Shown one piece after another: positions 1-9,513 of a DNA stretch of 35,653 nt (within the stretch, counting starts at the first letter, position 1; every line of letters begins with the position of its first letter). The notes beneath the pieces are model-generated. The model worked only from the letters and a program-made list of their open reading frames with translations. It did no database searches and was not told where the DNA came from. A program made the translations under genes and the position numbers. Where the stretch lies: the NCBI GenBank assembly GCA_014879665.1, contig JACSRP010000079.1, positions 1 to 35,653 on the forward strand, written 5' to 3'. This DNA is from Anaerolineae bacterium (lineage in GTDB: Bacteria; Chloroflexota; Anaerolineae; Aggregatilineales; Phototrophicaceae).

Positions 1-190
1 GCGCGTGAGCGCGGCACATCAAGCCCTCCGGCGCATGAGGAGCCAGCGTTTTAGCTGGCGACCACCTCAGCAAGGTCAACGCCACATACGTGCGTTACCC
101 GACTGACAGCCCAACGTGTGAAACATACCGTTGTGGGCTGAGGTGGTTCGGCGTTGCAGAGCAACGCTGCGCTGCTGCGAGGCAGCGCTA
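1..190. repeat. Hairpin-rich non-coding left end
   Basis: This stretch has no convincing gene but holds a run of inverted repeats. GCCAGC 42-47 pairs with GCTGGC 54-59. ACCACCTCAG 61-70 pairs with CTGAGGTGGT 138-147. GCGTTGC 151-157 pairs with GCAACGC 161-167. GCGCTGC 169-175 pairs with GCAGCGC 182-188. It may be the 3' part of a structured RNA or the end of a mobile element cut by the window edge. A stretch at 6-25 loosely resembles the conserved loop of the two structured elements at 15.8 kb and 31.6 kb, but too weakly to call a third copy. Confidence 0.45.
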
Positions 191-243
191 ATGGTCGTCC
201 GACTGTAACTAACACATCTGTAAAATAAATCTGCAACGTGGAC

Positions 244-273
244 TTATTCATTGTATGATAGAGTAAATATAAT
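244..273 (+). promoter_or_regulatory. Candidate promoter of the six-gene defence-like operon
   Basis: A perfect TATAAT -10 box lies at 268-273 in an AT-rich stretch about 120 bp before the first start codon at 395. The -35 is weak (TTATTC at 244-249, 18 bp spacer). This is the only good -10 seen before the operon. The rest of 190-394 shows nothing further. Confidence 0.4.
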
Positions 274-394
274 CTGTCAGACCTTGAACAACCTGCGAAT
301 CGCCAAGCCAGCGATACTAAAAATTTATATAGCACGGACGATTACCCAGTAAATCTGGAAGATGATTTTCTTCGCTGATTTGAAGGAAAGAGTA

Positions 395-3316
395 ATGACT
401 ATCGAACAAGTCTCTACGAGAGCCAACCCCAAACAGATCGAAGCTATTACCACAACTGAAGGCCCGTTACTGATTATTGCTGGACCAGGTTCGGGTAAGA
501 CATTCACCCTGGTTGAAAGATTAGTGTATCTAATCACGCAAAAGAATATGCGTCCAGAACAGTTGATGGTCGTAACTTTTACTGATAAAGCAGCCCAAGA
601 ACTAACTACCCGTATTTCAAACCGCTTGCACGAAATAAATATACGTTTCAATCTAAATGAAATGTATTTAGGGACTTTCCACTCAATCTGTTTACGCTGG
701 CTTCAGGATTATCGGGAGTTCACGCGACTTAAGCGGAACTTCATGATGATGGACCAGTTTGATCAACAGTATTTTATGTATCAGAATCTCAATGAGTTTG
801 ACAGTATCGAAGGCATCGCACACATCACAGGTGATCCACGCACTCAAAGCGCGTGGCGGCGCAGCGAGAATCTTCTCAAATGGATCAACTCCGTAAGCGA
901 GGAAGCACTTGATATTGATCATCTTATGGTCGCCGAGGACGAAGAAATCCGTGCTTTAGGAGAATGCGCCAAGCGTTATCAAGAACTCTTGGAGGAGGCT
1001 AACGCACTGGACTTCTCAACTATTCAATATGAGGCACTTAAGCTGCTGCGTGAACAACCCCATGTGAGAGACGAGTTACGTGCGAAAATCAATTACGTGA
1101 TGGTGGATGAGTACCAGGATACAAATACCATTCAGGAACGCATTCTGCTTGAACTTGTGGGCAAAGAGAAACCAAATCTGTGCGTTGTCGGTGACGATGA
1201 CCAAGGTCTCTATCGTTTTCGTGGTGCCACAATTAGAAACATACTTGAATTCAAAAGTAATTTTACTGAGGGTGAGTGCGGTCAAGTCTCTCTGACAGTT
1301 AACTATCGTTCCCATCGCGGCATCATTGATTTCTACAATCATTGGATGGTTGGTCAGCAGTGGACACATAACGGTAAAACCTTCCGATATAGCAAGAAGA
1401 TAGTACCCCGTGATGAAGTATTCCCGGATGTTCCGCCAGTGATCAAAGTAGGTGCGAAAACCGACACTGCCTGGCACAAAGAGGTACTCGATTTCCTTTA
1501 TGCTCTACGTGATGCTGGTCACTTAACTGACTGGAATCAAGTGGCTTTTCTGTTTCGCTCAGTGCGTAACGAGCAGGTACGGGGTTTAGCTTCTTTTTTG
1601 GAAGGTCATGAAATTCCAGTGTATTCCCCGCGTGCCAATCAGTTTTTTGACCGCGAAGAAGTGCGTTTGATGATTGGCGCACTGATCTTTCTGTTCCCAC
1701 AGTTTCCGCAGGTCCGCAAGTGGAAAGCGGATGCGGAATTGGACATTTGGAAATACTACGACAACGAATGCTTTTCTGCCTTTGCTCAGGCTATGCGCCG
1801 ACCAGAAAATGCTGATTTCCTGCGCTGGGCGCGGCAGAGAGCGCAAGTCCATCGCGTTCTAACCCAGAACACCGATTACGGATTTTCCGGTTTGTTCTAT
1901 GAGATGCTGCGGTTCCCACTCTTCAGCCACTATCTTGATGAGGATTTACTCAAGAATGGGTTGTTAGACAGCCGCGCAATGCGTAACCTCGCGCTGTTCT
2001 CACAGATGCTCAACAAGTTTGAGTATCTGCATCATATTAGTGTTTTGACCCCGGAGTTTCTCGATAAGAACCTGCGCGATTTTTTCAATCAGTTCCTGCG
2101 CTTTCTGGAAGATGGTGGCATCAACGAATATGAGGATGAAGCGGAATATGCGCCCAGTGGTCATGTTTCCTTCCTGACCATTCATCAATCAAAAGGGTTA
2201 GAATTTCCGGTGGTCGTCGTCGGATCACTGAATGCAGTGCCGCGCAAGCAGTTCAGTGATCTGGATGTAAAACTCGAAACAGGTGGGTATCTGTCACGTC
2301 CACCGTTCGAGCCGCTGGAAAAAACCAAAGAATACGACTTTCGCCGATTGTATTACACTGCCTTTTCGCGGGCGCAGAATCTGCTTGTCCTAACGGCGAA
2401 CGAAATTAGTGGGCATGGTCGAACACCCTCCGCGTATTTTGCCGACTACTATAACAATCTCCCCTATTGGCGCGATTCATCGGTTAATTTGAGTGCGTTG
2501 CATCTGGAATCGATTAAGGACATTCGCCTCAAACGGGAATATTCATTTACATCCCACATGACTGTATTTGAAAACTGCGCCGAGCAATACCGCTTTTATC
2601 GGGAGTTAGATTTCGCAGCAGTGCGTCGCAACCCGATTCTCTTCGGTACGCTCGTACATCAAACCATCGAGGATATTCACAAAACTGTGCTGCGCGGTGA
2701 AGAAGAACGTCTTTCAGAAGAGCAGGTGACTGCGTGGTTTGACACCAATTATGCCTATCTGACTAAACGTGAGCGCGTCTATCTCGCGCCTAATGTCAAA
2801 GATATTGCTCGAGGACATGTCCTGCGATACTACGAGCGTTACGCTGGATCATGGGAACATTTGCGCGAAGCTGAAGTGGATGTCTCACTGGTGAAGGATG
2901 AATACATTCTTGCGGGTAAAGTAGACTTAATCCGGGGGGATGGGGATACGGTCGAGTTGGTCGATTTCAAATCTGAGCGCAAGCTAGATGTCAATGATCC
3001 AAAAGATCGTGACAAACTGAATCAATACCGCCGTCAGCTTGAAGTGTATGCCCATATCGTAGAAGAGCGAACCGGGCTTAAAGTCAGCAAGACTCACCTG
3101 TATTATACTGGGGATTATTCCGGGAACCCGTTCATCAGCTTTCCCAAAGACCAACGCTCAATTGAGCAAACCATCCAAACATTCGATGGCATTGTTCAGC
3201 GGATTGAGGAAAAAGACTTCGCTATACCGGAACGTCCGGTCAAACTCTGCGAAGCCTGCGACATGCGCCACTATTGCGATGCCAAAAACTGGAATTTTAG
3301 GAGATCACAACAATGA
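395..3316 (+). CDS. UvrD/PcrA-type helicase fused to Cas4/RecB-like Fe-S nuclease
   Basis: This 973-residue protein is an SF1A DNA helicase with a C-terminal PD-(D/E)XK nuclease. It has Walker A GPGSGKT (30-36), motif II VDEYQD (~237), motif III GDDDQGLYRFRG, motif IV NYRSH, motif V HQSKGLEF and motif VI YTAFSRA. The nuclease carries D844, D857 and K859 (GKVDLI then VDFKSE) followed by QLEVYAHI. Four cysteines, one in FENCAEQY before the nuclease and three in LCEACDMRHYC at the C-terminus, match the Fe-S cluster layout of Cas4/AddB nucleases. I chose ATG 395, 11 codons inside the longest frame, because GGAAAG precedes it. The stop overlaps the methylase start. The architecture resembles AdnA/AdnB and AddB exonucleases. 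Its role here is inferred to be degradation of foreign DNA; a role in recombination repair is the alternative. Confidence 0.88.
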   Translation: MTIEQVSTRANPKQIEAITTTEGPLLIIAGPGSGKTFTLVERLVYLITQKNMRPEQLMVVTFTDKAAQELTTRISNRLHEINIRFNLNEMYLGTFHSICLRWLQDYREFTRLKRNFMMMDQFDQQYFMYQNLNEFDSIEGIAHITGDPRTQSAWRRSENLLKWINSVSEEALDIDHLMVAEDEEIRALGECAKRYQELLEEANALDFSTIQYEALKLLREQPHVRDELRAKINYVMVDEYQDTNTIQERILLELVGKEKPNLCVVGDDDQGLYRFRGATIRNILEFKSNFTEGECGQVSLTVNYRSHRGIIDFYNHWMVGQQWTHNGKTFRYSKKIVPRDEVFPDVPPVIKVGAKTDTAWHKEVLDFLYALRDAGHLTDWNQVAFLFRSVRNEQVRGLASFLEGHEIPVYSPRANQFFDREEVRLMIGALIFLFPQFPQVRKWKADAELDIWKYYDNECFSAFAQAMRRPENADFLRWARQRAQVHRVLTQNTDYGFSGLFYEMLRFPLFSHYLDEDLLKNGLLDSRAMRNLALFSQMLNKFEYLHHISVLTPEFLDKNLRDFFNQFLRFLEDGGINEYEDEAEYAPSGHVSFLTIHQSKGLEFPVVVVGSLNAVPRKQFSDLDVKLETGGYLSRPPFEPLEKTKEYDFRRLYYTAFSRAQNLLVLTANEISGHGRTPSAYFADYYNNLPYWRDSSVNLSALHLESIKDIRLKREYSFTSHMTVFENCAEQYRFYRELDFAAVRRNPILFGTLVHQTIEDIHKTVLRGEEERLSEEQVTAWFDTNYAYLTKRERVYLAPNVKDIARGHVLRYYERYAGSWEHLREAEVDVSLVKDEYILAGKVDLIRGDGDTVELVDFKSERKLDVNDPKDRDKLNQYRRQLEVYAHIVEERTGLKVSKTHLYYTGDYSGNPFISFPKDQRSIEQTIQTFDGIVQRIEEKDFAIPERPVKLCEACDMRHYCDAKNWNFRRSQQ

Positions 3317-5145
3317 CGGATGCACCGCGTCAACAAGACCTCGGCTTACGGGAAACTGGACCGATTGAGAATGTGGAAGAATATAGTTTTGAGCCAATCA
3401 AAGGCTACCCCATGCTTCACTGGCGTGGAAAACGCCCATTCACATCAACGGTTTACTATCCGGCACAGAGGCGGGAAACCTACGGTGAAGCAGTAAATGG
3501 TTGGCGTAATAGACTTTATTGGGGTGACAACCTTCAAGTAATGAGTCATTTGGTTAAAGAGTTTCGAGGTGCAGTTCAATTAGTGTATATTGATCCACCT
3601 TTTGACTCAAAAGCAGACTATAAAAGGCAAATTGAGTTGCGAGGCAGAACTGCCTCCAATGATCGTACTGTTTTTGAAGAAAAACAGTACGAAGATATTT
3701 GGACAAATGACGAATATTTGCAGTTCATGTACGAACGGCTAATCCTCATAAGAGAGTTGCTTACCGATAATGGTAGTTTGTTTGTACATTGCGATTGGCA
3801 TAAATCCCACCATTTACGTTGTATCCTTGATGAGATTTTTGGACCCGGACGATTTCAGAATGAAATTGTTTGGTACTACTACAATAAAATGCAGGGGAAT
3901 ATTAATCGATTCGCATCAAACCATGATGTAATACTCTGGTATTCAAAGGGCGAAAAACCCATTTTTCATAAAATTCAAGAAAAACGCGAAGAAGCTACAA
4001 AACAAATCAAACGTGTTTGGAGTAAAGAGAAAAAGAAACTTGTAAACGCAAAAGATGAGGATGGGCATGTCCTTTATATTGATGCCACCCATAGAACTGT
4101 TGATGATGTTTGGCGTATATCAATGTTACAACCCGCTGATCAAACAGAAAATTTAGGATATCCAACACAAAAACCCGAATCACTTGTTGAGCGCATAATC
4201 GCCGCAGCTTCGAACCCTGGTGATATAGTATTCGACAACTTTATGGGTAGTGGCACTACCCAAGCGGTAGCAACAAGACTTGGACGGAAGTTTTTGGGTG
4301 CTGACATAAATCTCGGAGCCGTGCAGATGACCACTCGTCGTCTGCTCACACTGAGGGAGAATTTGAAGACTGCCAATTTACCACTGGGATTTGTGGTTGA
4401 GGAAGATGAGCAAGAGTTTCCCACTACCTTCTATACAGGTTTCGAGGTATTCAACGTAAATCATTACGATGTTTTCCGAAATCCTGCCGAGGCAAAGGAT
4501 TTACTCTTACAAGCCTTTGAAGTTAATCGTCTTCAACCAGGCAATTTATTCGATGGTGAGAAGGATGGGCGAATGGTGAAAGTGATGCCCATTACTCGTA
4601 TTGCCACTCGTCAAGACCTCAATGAACTCATAAACGGGTTTGATTATAAAGCGTTCGAGCGTCGAAAATCAGAACACCCTACACGTCCAGTGGAGAAAAT
4701 TACCCTAATATGTATGGGACACGAACCCGACCTCGCAAGTCAATTGCGTATGGAAGTAAGGCAAAATACAAGCGGCGCAGATATTGATGTAGAAGTTATG
4801 GACATTTTGCGCGACAAGCAAGACCTTCAATTTAAGCGCGATTCAGAGGCACGCATTGTTGTTCAGGATGGTCAACTTATCATCGAACGTTTCTATCCGA
4901 TGAATTTGCTCTCGAAGTTAAGTATGGAAACCGAGAGTATGACCGACTGGCGCGAGTTGGTCGAGTCCATAATGATCGACTGGAATTATGATAGCGCTGT
5001 TCTTCAGCCAACGGTTCTTGATATTCCTGATGGTAATGAGTTGGTCGCTGGTCGCTATCCCATTCCTGATGATGCGGGAACAATTCGCGTCAAAATAACT
5101 GATCTGCTGTCAGAATCACTGGAAGTCGAGGTGCGCTATGGCTAG
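3313..5145 (+). CDS. Beta-class adenine-N6 DNA methyltransferase (type III Mod-like)
   Basis: This 610-residue protein transfers a methyl group from S-adenosylmethionine to adenine in DNA. Motif IV DPPF (94-97, in YIDPPFDSKADY) comes before motif I, DNFMGSGTT (308-316). That order defines the beta class used by type III Mod subunits. The stretch between them, about 150-260, is probably target recognition, and YPTQKP is the usual motif before the cofactor site. Roughly 250 residues after motif I have no domain I can name. The start has AGGAG 10 nt upstream and overlaps the preceding stop by 4 bp. Its own end overlaps the Res-like gene by 8 bp, so the two are probably translated together and act as modification and restriction subunits. 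The recognition sequence cannot be read from the protein. Confidence 0.87.
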   Translation: MTDAPRQQDLGLRETGPIENVEEYSFEPIKGYPMLHWRGKRPFTSTVYYPAQRRETYGEAVNGWRNRLYWGDNLQVMSHLVKEFRGAVQLVYIDPPFDSKADYKRQIELRGRTASNDRTVFEEKQYEDIWTNDEYLQFMYERLILIRELLTDNGSLFVHCDWHKSHHLRCILDEIFGPGRFQNEIVWYYYNKMQGNINRFASNHDVILWYSKGEKPIFHKIQEKREEATKQIKRVWSKEKKKLVNAKDEDGHVLYIDATHRTVDDVWRISMLQPADQTENLGYPTQKPESLVERIIAAASNPGDIVFDNFMGSGTTQAVATRLGRKFLGADINLGAVQMTTRRLLTLRENLKTANLPLGFVVEEDEQEFPTTFYTGFEVFNVNHYDVFRNPAEAKDLLLQAFEVNRLQPGNLFDGEKDGRMVKVMPITRIATRQDLNELINGFDYKAFERRKSEHPTRPVEKITLICMGHEPDLASQLRMEVRQNTSGADIDVEVMDILRDKQDLQFKRDSEARIVVQDGQLIIERFYPMNLLSKLSMETESMTDWRELVESIMIDWNYDSAVLQPTVLDIPDGNELVAGRYPIPDDAGTIRVKITDLLSESLEVEVRYG

Positions 5146-7783
5146 AAAGTCGCGCCAGGTCTCCATTGATTTTGCGTTTTTCAATCAGCTATGGGATTTC
5201 TACATACAGAACAAGGGGCGCATTCGTCAAAACTACCGTGAATTGAGCCGGAAGTATCTTGACTACAATGATGCCTCGAATGCAGGTGCATTTCTTCGGC
5301 AGCCGCAGTTTGAGGCACTGGAGATGTACATCTTCCTCAAAGAATTTCTGGACAATGAGCCGGTATACAAGTTGTTCAAGGAATGGTCGGATGGCGAAGG
5401 ACGCTTTCAGGGGCGCGGCGTTGCACTAACCAGTCCTACTATGCAACGCGGGCTGTTTGATTCCTTTAGTACCGACCAGTATGAGGAAGTTTATCGCCAT
5501 ATGCGGTCTTACGCTCGAGCGTACCCAAACTATATTTTTGCGCTGACGATGGGTACAGGTAAGACAATCCTGATGGCAACATGTATCTTCTATGAGTTCA
5601 TTCTCGCTAACAAGTTTCCTAAAGACTCAAAATACTGCCATAACGCGCTCGTGTTCGCGCCAGATCGGACGGTCTTGGAGGCGCTGCGCGAGATTCAGAC
5701 ATTTGACAAATCGCGTGTCGTTCCCCCTGAGTATGTAAACTGGCTGGATACGAATATCCGGTTTCACTTTCTTGATGAAGCTGGGACAACGCTGAATACG
5801 CTGGATCGCTCACGATTTAACCTCATCATCTCGAATACACAGAAGGTTATTCTAAAACGTCAGCACCGTGAAAAGACTCCTATGGAGTTATTGCTGGGCA
5901 GCGGAAAAGCGACCTTTGAGTCAGGTTCTGTCTATGACCAGTTCAGTGATCTCTACGAATCAACCGAACCGGAAGATGAGGCAGAATTATCGACGAATCA
6001 GCGTTTTGAAAAACTGCGTCGTCTTGGGCAGCTGGGCATTTATGTAGATGAGGCACACCATGCCTTTGGCGCTGATCTGGCAAAGGATATGGGGCTGCAA
6101 AGCACCAAAACAAGTTTACGTCTTACAATTGACCTGCTCGCCGCCAGTCTTGAGAAGGCAGGGACCCATGTGGTTGCCTGTTACAACTACACAGGAACAC
6201 CCTATGTAGAGAATCAGATTTTGCCCGAAGTAGTCTATGCTTTCGGGCTTCAAGAATCGATTAGCAAGGGTTATCTCAAGAAAGTCCGCATTCACGGTTA
6301 CACCAATCCCAAAAGTGTGGAGTTCGTTCGGATTGCTATTGCCGACTTTGTGGCGAACAACGATCTCAGCGCACGCCATGAGGGACTACTCCCTAAGCTC
6401 GCCTTTTTCGCAGGTACGATTGATGAATTAGATGGTGAATTACGCCCCGCAGTAGAAGCGGCGCTTGCCGAACATGGAATACCTGCCAGCCGTATTCTGG
6501 TCAATGTCGGCGATCCGAAATTGACAACCAACGAAGACATTCGTGAGTTCAATCGACTTGACACTCCGGGTTCGGAAAAGCAATTTATTCTGTTAGTCAA
6601 TAAAGGGCGAGAGGGTTGGAACTGTCGCTCACTCTTTGGTGTAGCCCTGTATCGTAGACCAAAATCGAAAATCTTTGTCTTACAGGCATCTATGCGTTGT
6701 CTGCGTGCGATTGGTGATGCCCAACACACGGGTCACGTTTATCTCAGTGATGAGAATATACAAATTCTCGAAGATGAACTTCAGCAGAACTTCCGTGTTT
6801 CAATTGATGATGTGCAGAAGAGTGGGCAGGATCGTGAAGTTATCCGCGTGCATGTGAAAAAACCGGTTGAGAAAATCACTCTCCGGCGTATTAAGCGACT
6901 TTTTCAACTTCGAGAAAAGAAACCCGGAAAGAATTTCAGCCTGAAACTGGATGAAGCGCCTACTGATCAGTATCGGCTGCTCCACACGGTACGAGAAGGG
7001 TTAGCCGAGAATAGTCAGACAAGTCGGCCAGAAGATATATCATACCTGCGCCAACGCCGCACCTTCAGCGCACTTACACTAACTGCTGAAGTCTCCCGCT
7101 ATTTGAACAAGCCGTGTCTGGAAATTGAAGACTTGCTGTTAGACACCGTAGAGGGCATGGAAACAATTCTTGATCGTGTAAACGAGTTCAATGAACTGCT
7201 CTACGATTGTGTAATTCCTAACCTGTTCAATGAACTCTATGAAATAGACGAATTTGAAAAGAAGGAAGAATACAAAGTCGATCTGGTAAAAGTACCCGAT
7301 GCAGGCTTCTATGAACTCAGCGCCAGAAGTGATTTGATTGTACGAGAAGCGGACACGGGCACAAGTGCAGCTAAAAGTTTCCATCTCGATGCCTATTGCT
7401 TCGACTCAAATCCAGAACGGCAGCTATTCTGGGATTTGCTGCGTGATGGTCGGGTTAAGAAGGTGTACTTCACAGGTATGCTCACGCATGGTCAGTCTGA
7501 CTTTTTTGTCCAATATATCGACCCCGAATCTCATGCGATTCGTAGTTATTACCCCGATTTTCTCGTATTGAAGGATGATGAAACCTATATCATGGTGGAG
7601 GTCAAAGGGGATCATCAGGTTGATGAACCAGTTGTGCGTGCGAAACGAGAATTTGCTGAACAGACAGCGGGCGCAAGCGGTATGACCTATCGAATGGTCA
7701 AAGGGACTGATGCCGCTGCTGGACGTTATGAACTGGTGCTAAATCCAGATGCCATCGAATCCGAACAGCAGCTACTTTCCTAA
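5138..7783 (+). CDS. Type III Res-like DEAD/DEAH helicase with PD-(D/E)XK nuclease
   Basis: This 881-residue SF2 ATPase has Walker A MGTGKT (138-143), Walker B VDEAHHAF (~303), motif III TGTPY, motif V REGWN (~491) and motif VI Q-ASMRCLRAIG. The C-terminal nuclease has PDFLVL with D807 and the E821-V-K823 pair in MVEVKGD. Domain order and length fit the restriction subunit of type III systems, which translocates along or slides on DNA and cuts near unmethylated sites. It overlaps the methylase gene by 8 bp, the usual Mod-Res arrangement. It is more divergent than textbook EcoP15I Res, so a related ATP-dependent nuclease outside a classical type III system remains possible. The next gene starts 40 bp downstream. 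Confidence 0.85.
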   Translation: MARKSRQVSIDFAFFNQLWDFYIQNKGRIRQNYRELSRKYLDYNDASNAGAFLRQPQFEALEMYIFLKEFLDNEPVYKLFKEWSDGEGRFQGRGVALTSPTMQRGLFDSFSTDQYEEVYRHMRSYARAYPNYIFALTMGTGKTILMATCIFYEFILANKFPKDSKYCHNALVFAPDRTVLEALREIQTFDKSRVVPPEYVNWLDTNIRFHFLDEAGTTLNTLDRSRFNLIISNTQKVILKRQHREKTPMELLLGSGKATFESGSVYDQFSDLYESTEPEDEAELSTNQRFEKLRRLGQLGIYVDEAHHAFGADLAKDMGLQSTKTSLRLTIDLLAASLEKAGTHVVACYNYTGTPYVENQILPEVVYAFGLQESISKGYLKKVRIHGYTNPKSVEFVRIAIADFVANNDLSARHEGLLPKLAFFAGTIDELDGELRPAVEAALAEHGIPASRILVNVGDPKLTTNEDIREFNRLDTPGSEKQFILLVNKGREGWNCRSLFGVALYRRPKSKIFVLQASMRCLRAIGDAQHTGHVYLSDENIQILEDELQQNFRVSIDDVQKSGQDREVIRVHVKKPVEKITLRRIKRLFQLREKKPGKNFSLKLDEAPTDQYRLLHTVREGLAENSQTSRPEDISYLRQRRTFSALTLTAEVSRYLNKPCLEIEDLLLDTVEGMETILDRVNEFNELLYDCVIPNLFNELYEIDEFEKKEEYKVDLVKVPDAGFYELSARSDLIVREADTGTSAAKSFHLDAYCFDSNPERQLFWDLLRDGRVKKVYFTGMLTHGQSDFFVQYIDPESHAIRSYYPDFLVLKDDETYIMVEVKGDHQVDEPVVRAKREFAEQTAGASGMTYRMVKGTDAAAGRYELVLNPDAIESEQQLLS

Positions 7784-7822
7784 GAGCAGTGTTGGCAAAT
7801 TATTGGGAGGGAAGATTACTTA

Positions 7823-9490
7823 ATGGCACATATGTACCCATCGCGGCTCGACTCGAACACCAGTAGCCCGGCTGAGAAGAGGTTGTTTCCGATTTTCCGT
7901 GAGCATTTGAGCGACGATTTCACCGTTTTTCATGGACCAGCGCTGCAAGTTACGCGCAAGTCTGGTGGTATTGATGATCGTGAGATCGACTTCTTGGTCG
8001 CACATGCAACCTACGGTCTCCTGGCAATTGAGGTTAAAGGTGGGCAGATCACCATCGATGGGAAGAATAAACGGTGGCTACAAAATGGCAAACTACTGAG
8101 AAAATCGCCTATTCAGCAGGTAAAAACAGCAACCTACGATTTTCACGACTATTTGCAGCGTGAAAAGGAAACTCGCAGTTTTAACTACCCGACCTGGTAT
8201 GCCGTATGCTTCCCTGACGTGGACGTGAAGGGAGACCTCGCCCCTGATGCACCGCGCCAAATCATATTAGATAAACGGGATGTAATGCCTGCACAGATCA
8301 CTGCTGCGATTGAAGCCATTTTCAAGCATTACCAACGTTCTGCTGTGACTGGTCCTGGTACACTGGGCATAACCGCCTTGGTGAAGAAGTTAGTGCCGAG
8401 TCATGTATTGCGTTCTCTGCTATCGAAGGATTTTGAGACAGAGGACGAGCAGATCAAAGCCCTGACTGAGGAGCAATTCGATGTCCTTGATGAGTCTGAG
8501 AGAGCAATGCGTCTGCTCGTAACAGGTTGTGCAGGTTCCGGCAAAACCCTCCTCGCACTAGAAAAAGTTCGGCGCTTGCTAGGGCTAGGTCAAAACGTAC
8601 TCTTCACTTGCTATAATCGTCAGTTAGCCCAATGGCTCCAACAACTCATTCCTACCAGTGAACACCTAAAGATAACCACCTTTCATAGCTTATGCATGGA
8701 GCTGTCTAAGCAAGCAGGTCGCACCTTGGGTGAGTATGATGAGAAGTTGTCGGCTACGGGTATCATGAGTAACGACTATTATGATGCCGTTCTGCCTAAC
8801 GCATTGCATGAGGCGATTGACAAAATATCAACGCGATATGATGCAATCGTTGTAGATGAGGGGCAAGATTTTCATCGTACATACTGGCAACCTTTGCTGG
8901 CGCTACTCCGTGACCCTGACAGGGGAACATTCTATATCTTCAGCGACGAGAACCAGCGATTATTTAGCCGTGATGAACTGCCGTTCACCCAACCAACCAA
9001 GCATTTGAGCCGTAATTTAAGAAGCACGAGGGAAATCGGCGATGTAGTTGGACGCTATCATACAGGTAAATCACGCTACAAGGCAGAAGGACCGATTGCC
9101 AAAAGAGATATTGAAATTGTTGATCCACGTCAATACAACAGTCTTGAACAGGCGGTAGAAAAAGTCATTGATGGACTTATCGATCAGGGAGTCAAATCCT
9201 CACAGATTATTGTTTTGACACCCCTTAATGAGAAAAGCTACTGGCAGGATGGTAAAAAGGCGGGGAAGTATCTATTAGTTCGTGACGCATTTACGGAGGG
9301 AAATCAAATCCGGGTTGAAACAGTGTATGCCTTTAAGGGTTTAGAGCGTCCTGTTGTCATCCTGACCGAAATTGACCGCCACACACCAACAGAATTAGAT
9401 AGCCTCCTGTACGTTGCCTTGTCGCGTGCGCGTAACCACCTCATTGTTCTGGGTGATCTCCCTGGGCCATCAAAAACTACATTGCCTTAA
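7823..9490 (+). CDS. NERD nuclease domain fused to UvrD-like helicase
   Basis: The N-terminal ~150 residues form a NERD domain, a nuclease-related fold. EIDFLVA (~52) and the E-V-K-G motif (~70-73) in LAIEVKGG are its D...ExK core. The helicase part has Walker A GCAGSGKT (235-242), motif II VDEGQDF (~344), the YAFKGLE motif, and a final YVALSRARN motif VI. At 555 residues it is a compact SF1 helicase; family members with NERD domains recur in bacterial defence islands. ATG 7823 follows GGGAGG by about a dozen bases. It lies between the Res-like gene and another helicase-nuclease on the same strand, so it is inferred to be part of one defence module. A DNA-repair role is the alternative. Confidence 0.82.
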   Translation: MAHMYPSRLDSNTSSPAEKRLFPIFREHLSDDFTVFHGPALQVTRKSGGIDDREIDFLVAHATYGLLAIEVKGGQITIDGKNKRWLQNGKLLRKSPIQQVKTATYDFHDYLQREKETRSFNYPTWYAVCFPDVDVKGDLAPDAPRQIILDKRDVMPAQITAAIEAIFKHYQRSAVTGPGTLGITALVKKLVPSHVLRSLLSKDFETEDEQIKALTEEQFDVLDESERAMRLLVTGCAGSGKTLLALEKVRRLLGLGQNVLFTCYNRQLAQWLQQLIPTSEHLKITTFHSLCMELSKQAGRTLGEYDEKLSATGIMSNDYYDAVLPNALHEAIDKISTRYDAIVVDEGQDFHRTYWQPLLALLRDPDRGTFYIFSDENQRLFSRDELPFTQPTKHLSRNLRSTREIGDVVGRYHTGKSRYKAEGPIAKRDIEIVDPRQYNSLEQAVEKVIDGLIDQGVKSSQIIVLTPLNEKSYWQDGKKAGKYLLVRDAFTEGNQIRVETVYAFKGLERPVVILTEIDRHTPTELDSLLYVALSRARNHLIVLGDLPGPSKTTLP

Positions 9491-9513
9491 ACTAGTAGGA
9501 ACGAGATAACTAT

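Noticed and set aside
362..394. Longer N-terminus for the UvrD-nuclease
   Set aside because: The start at 362 lacks a ribosome site, while 395 has GGAAAG at the right distance and matches the usual helicase N-terminus.
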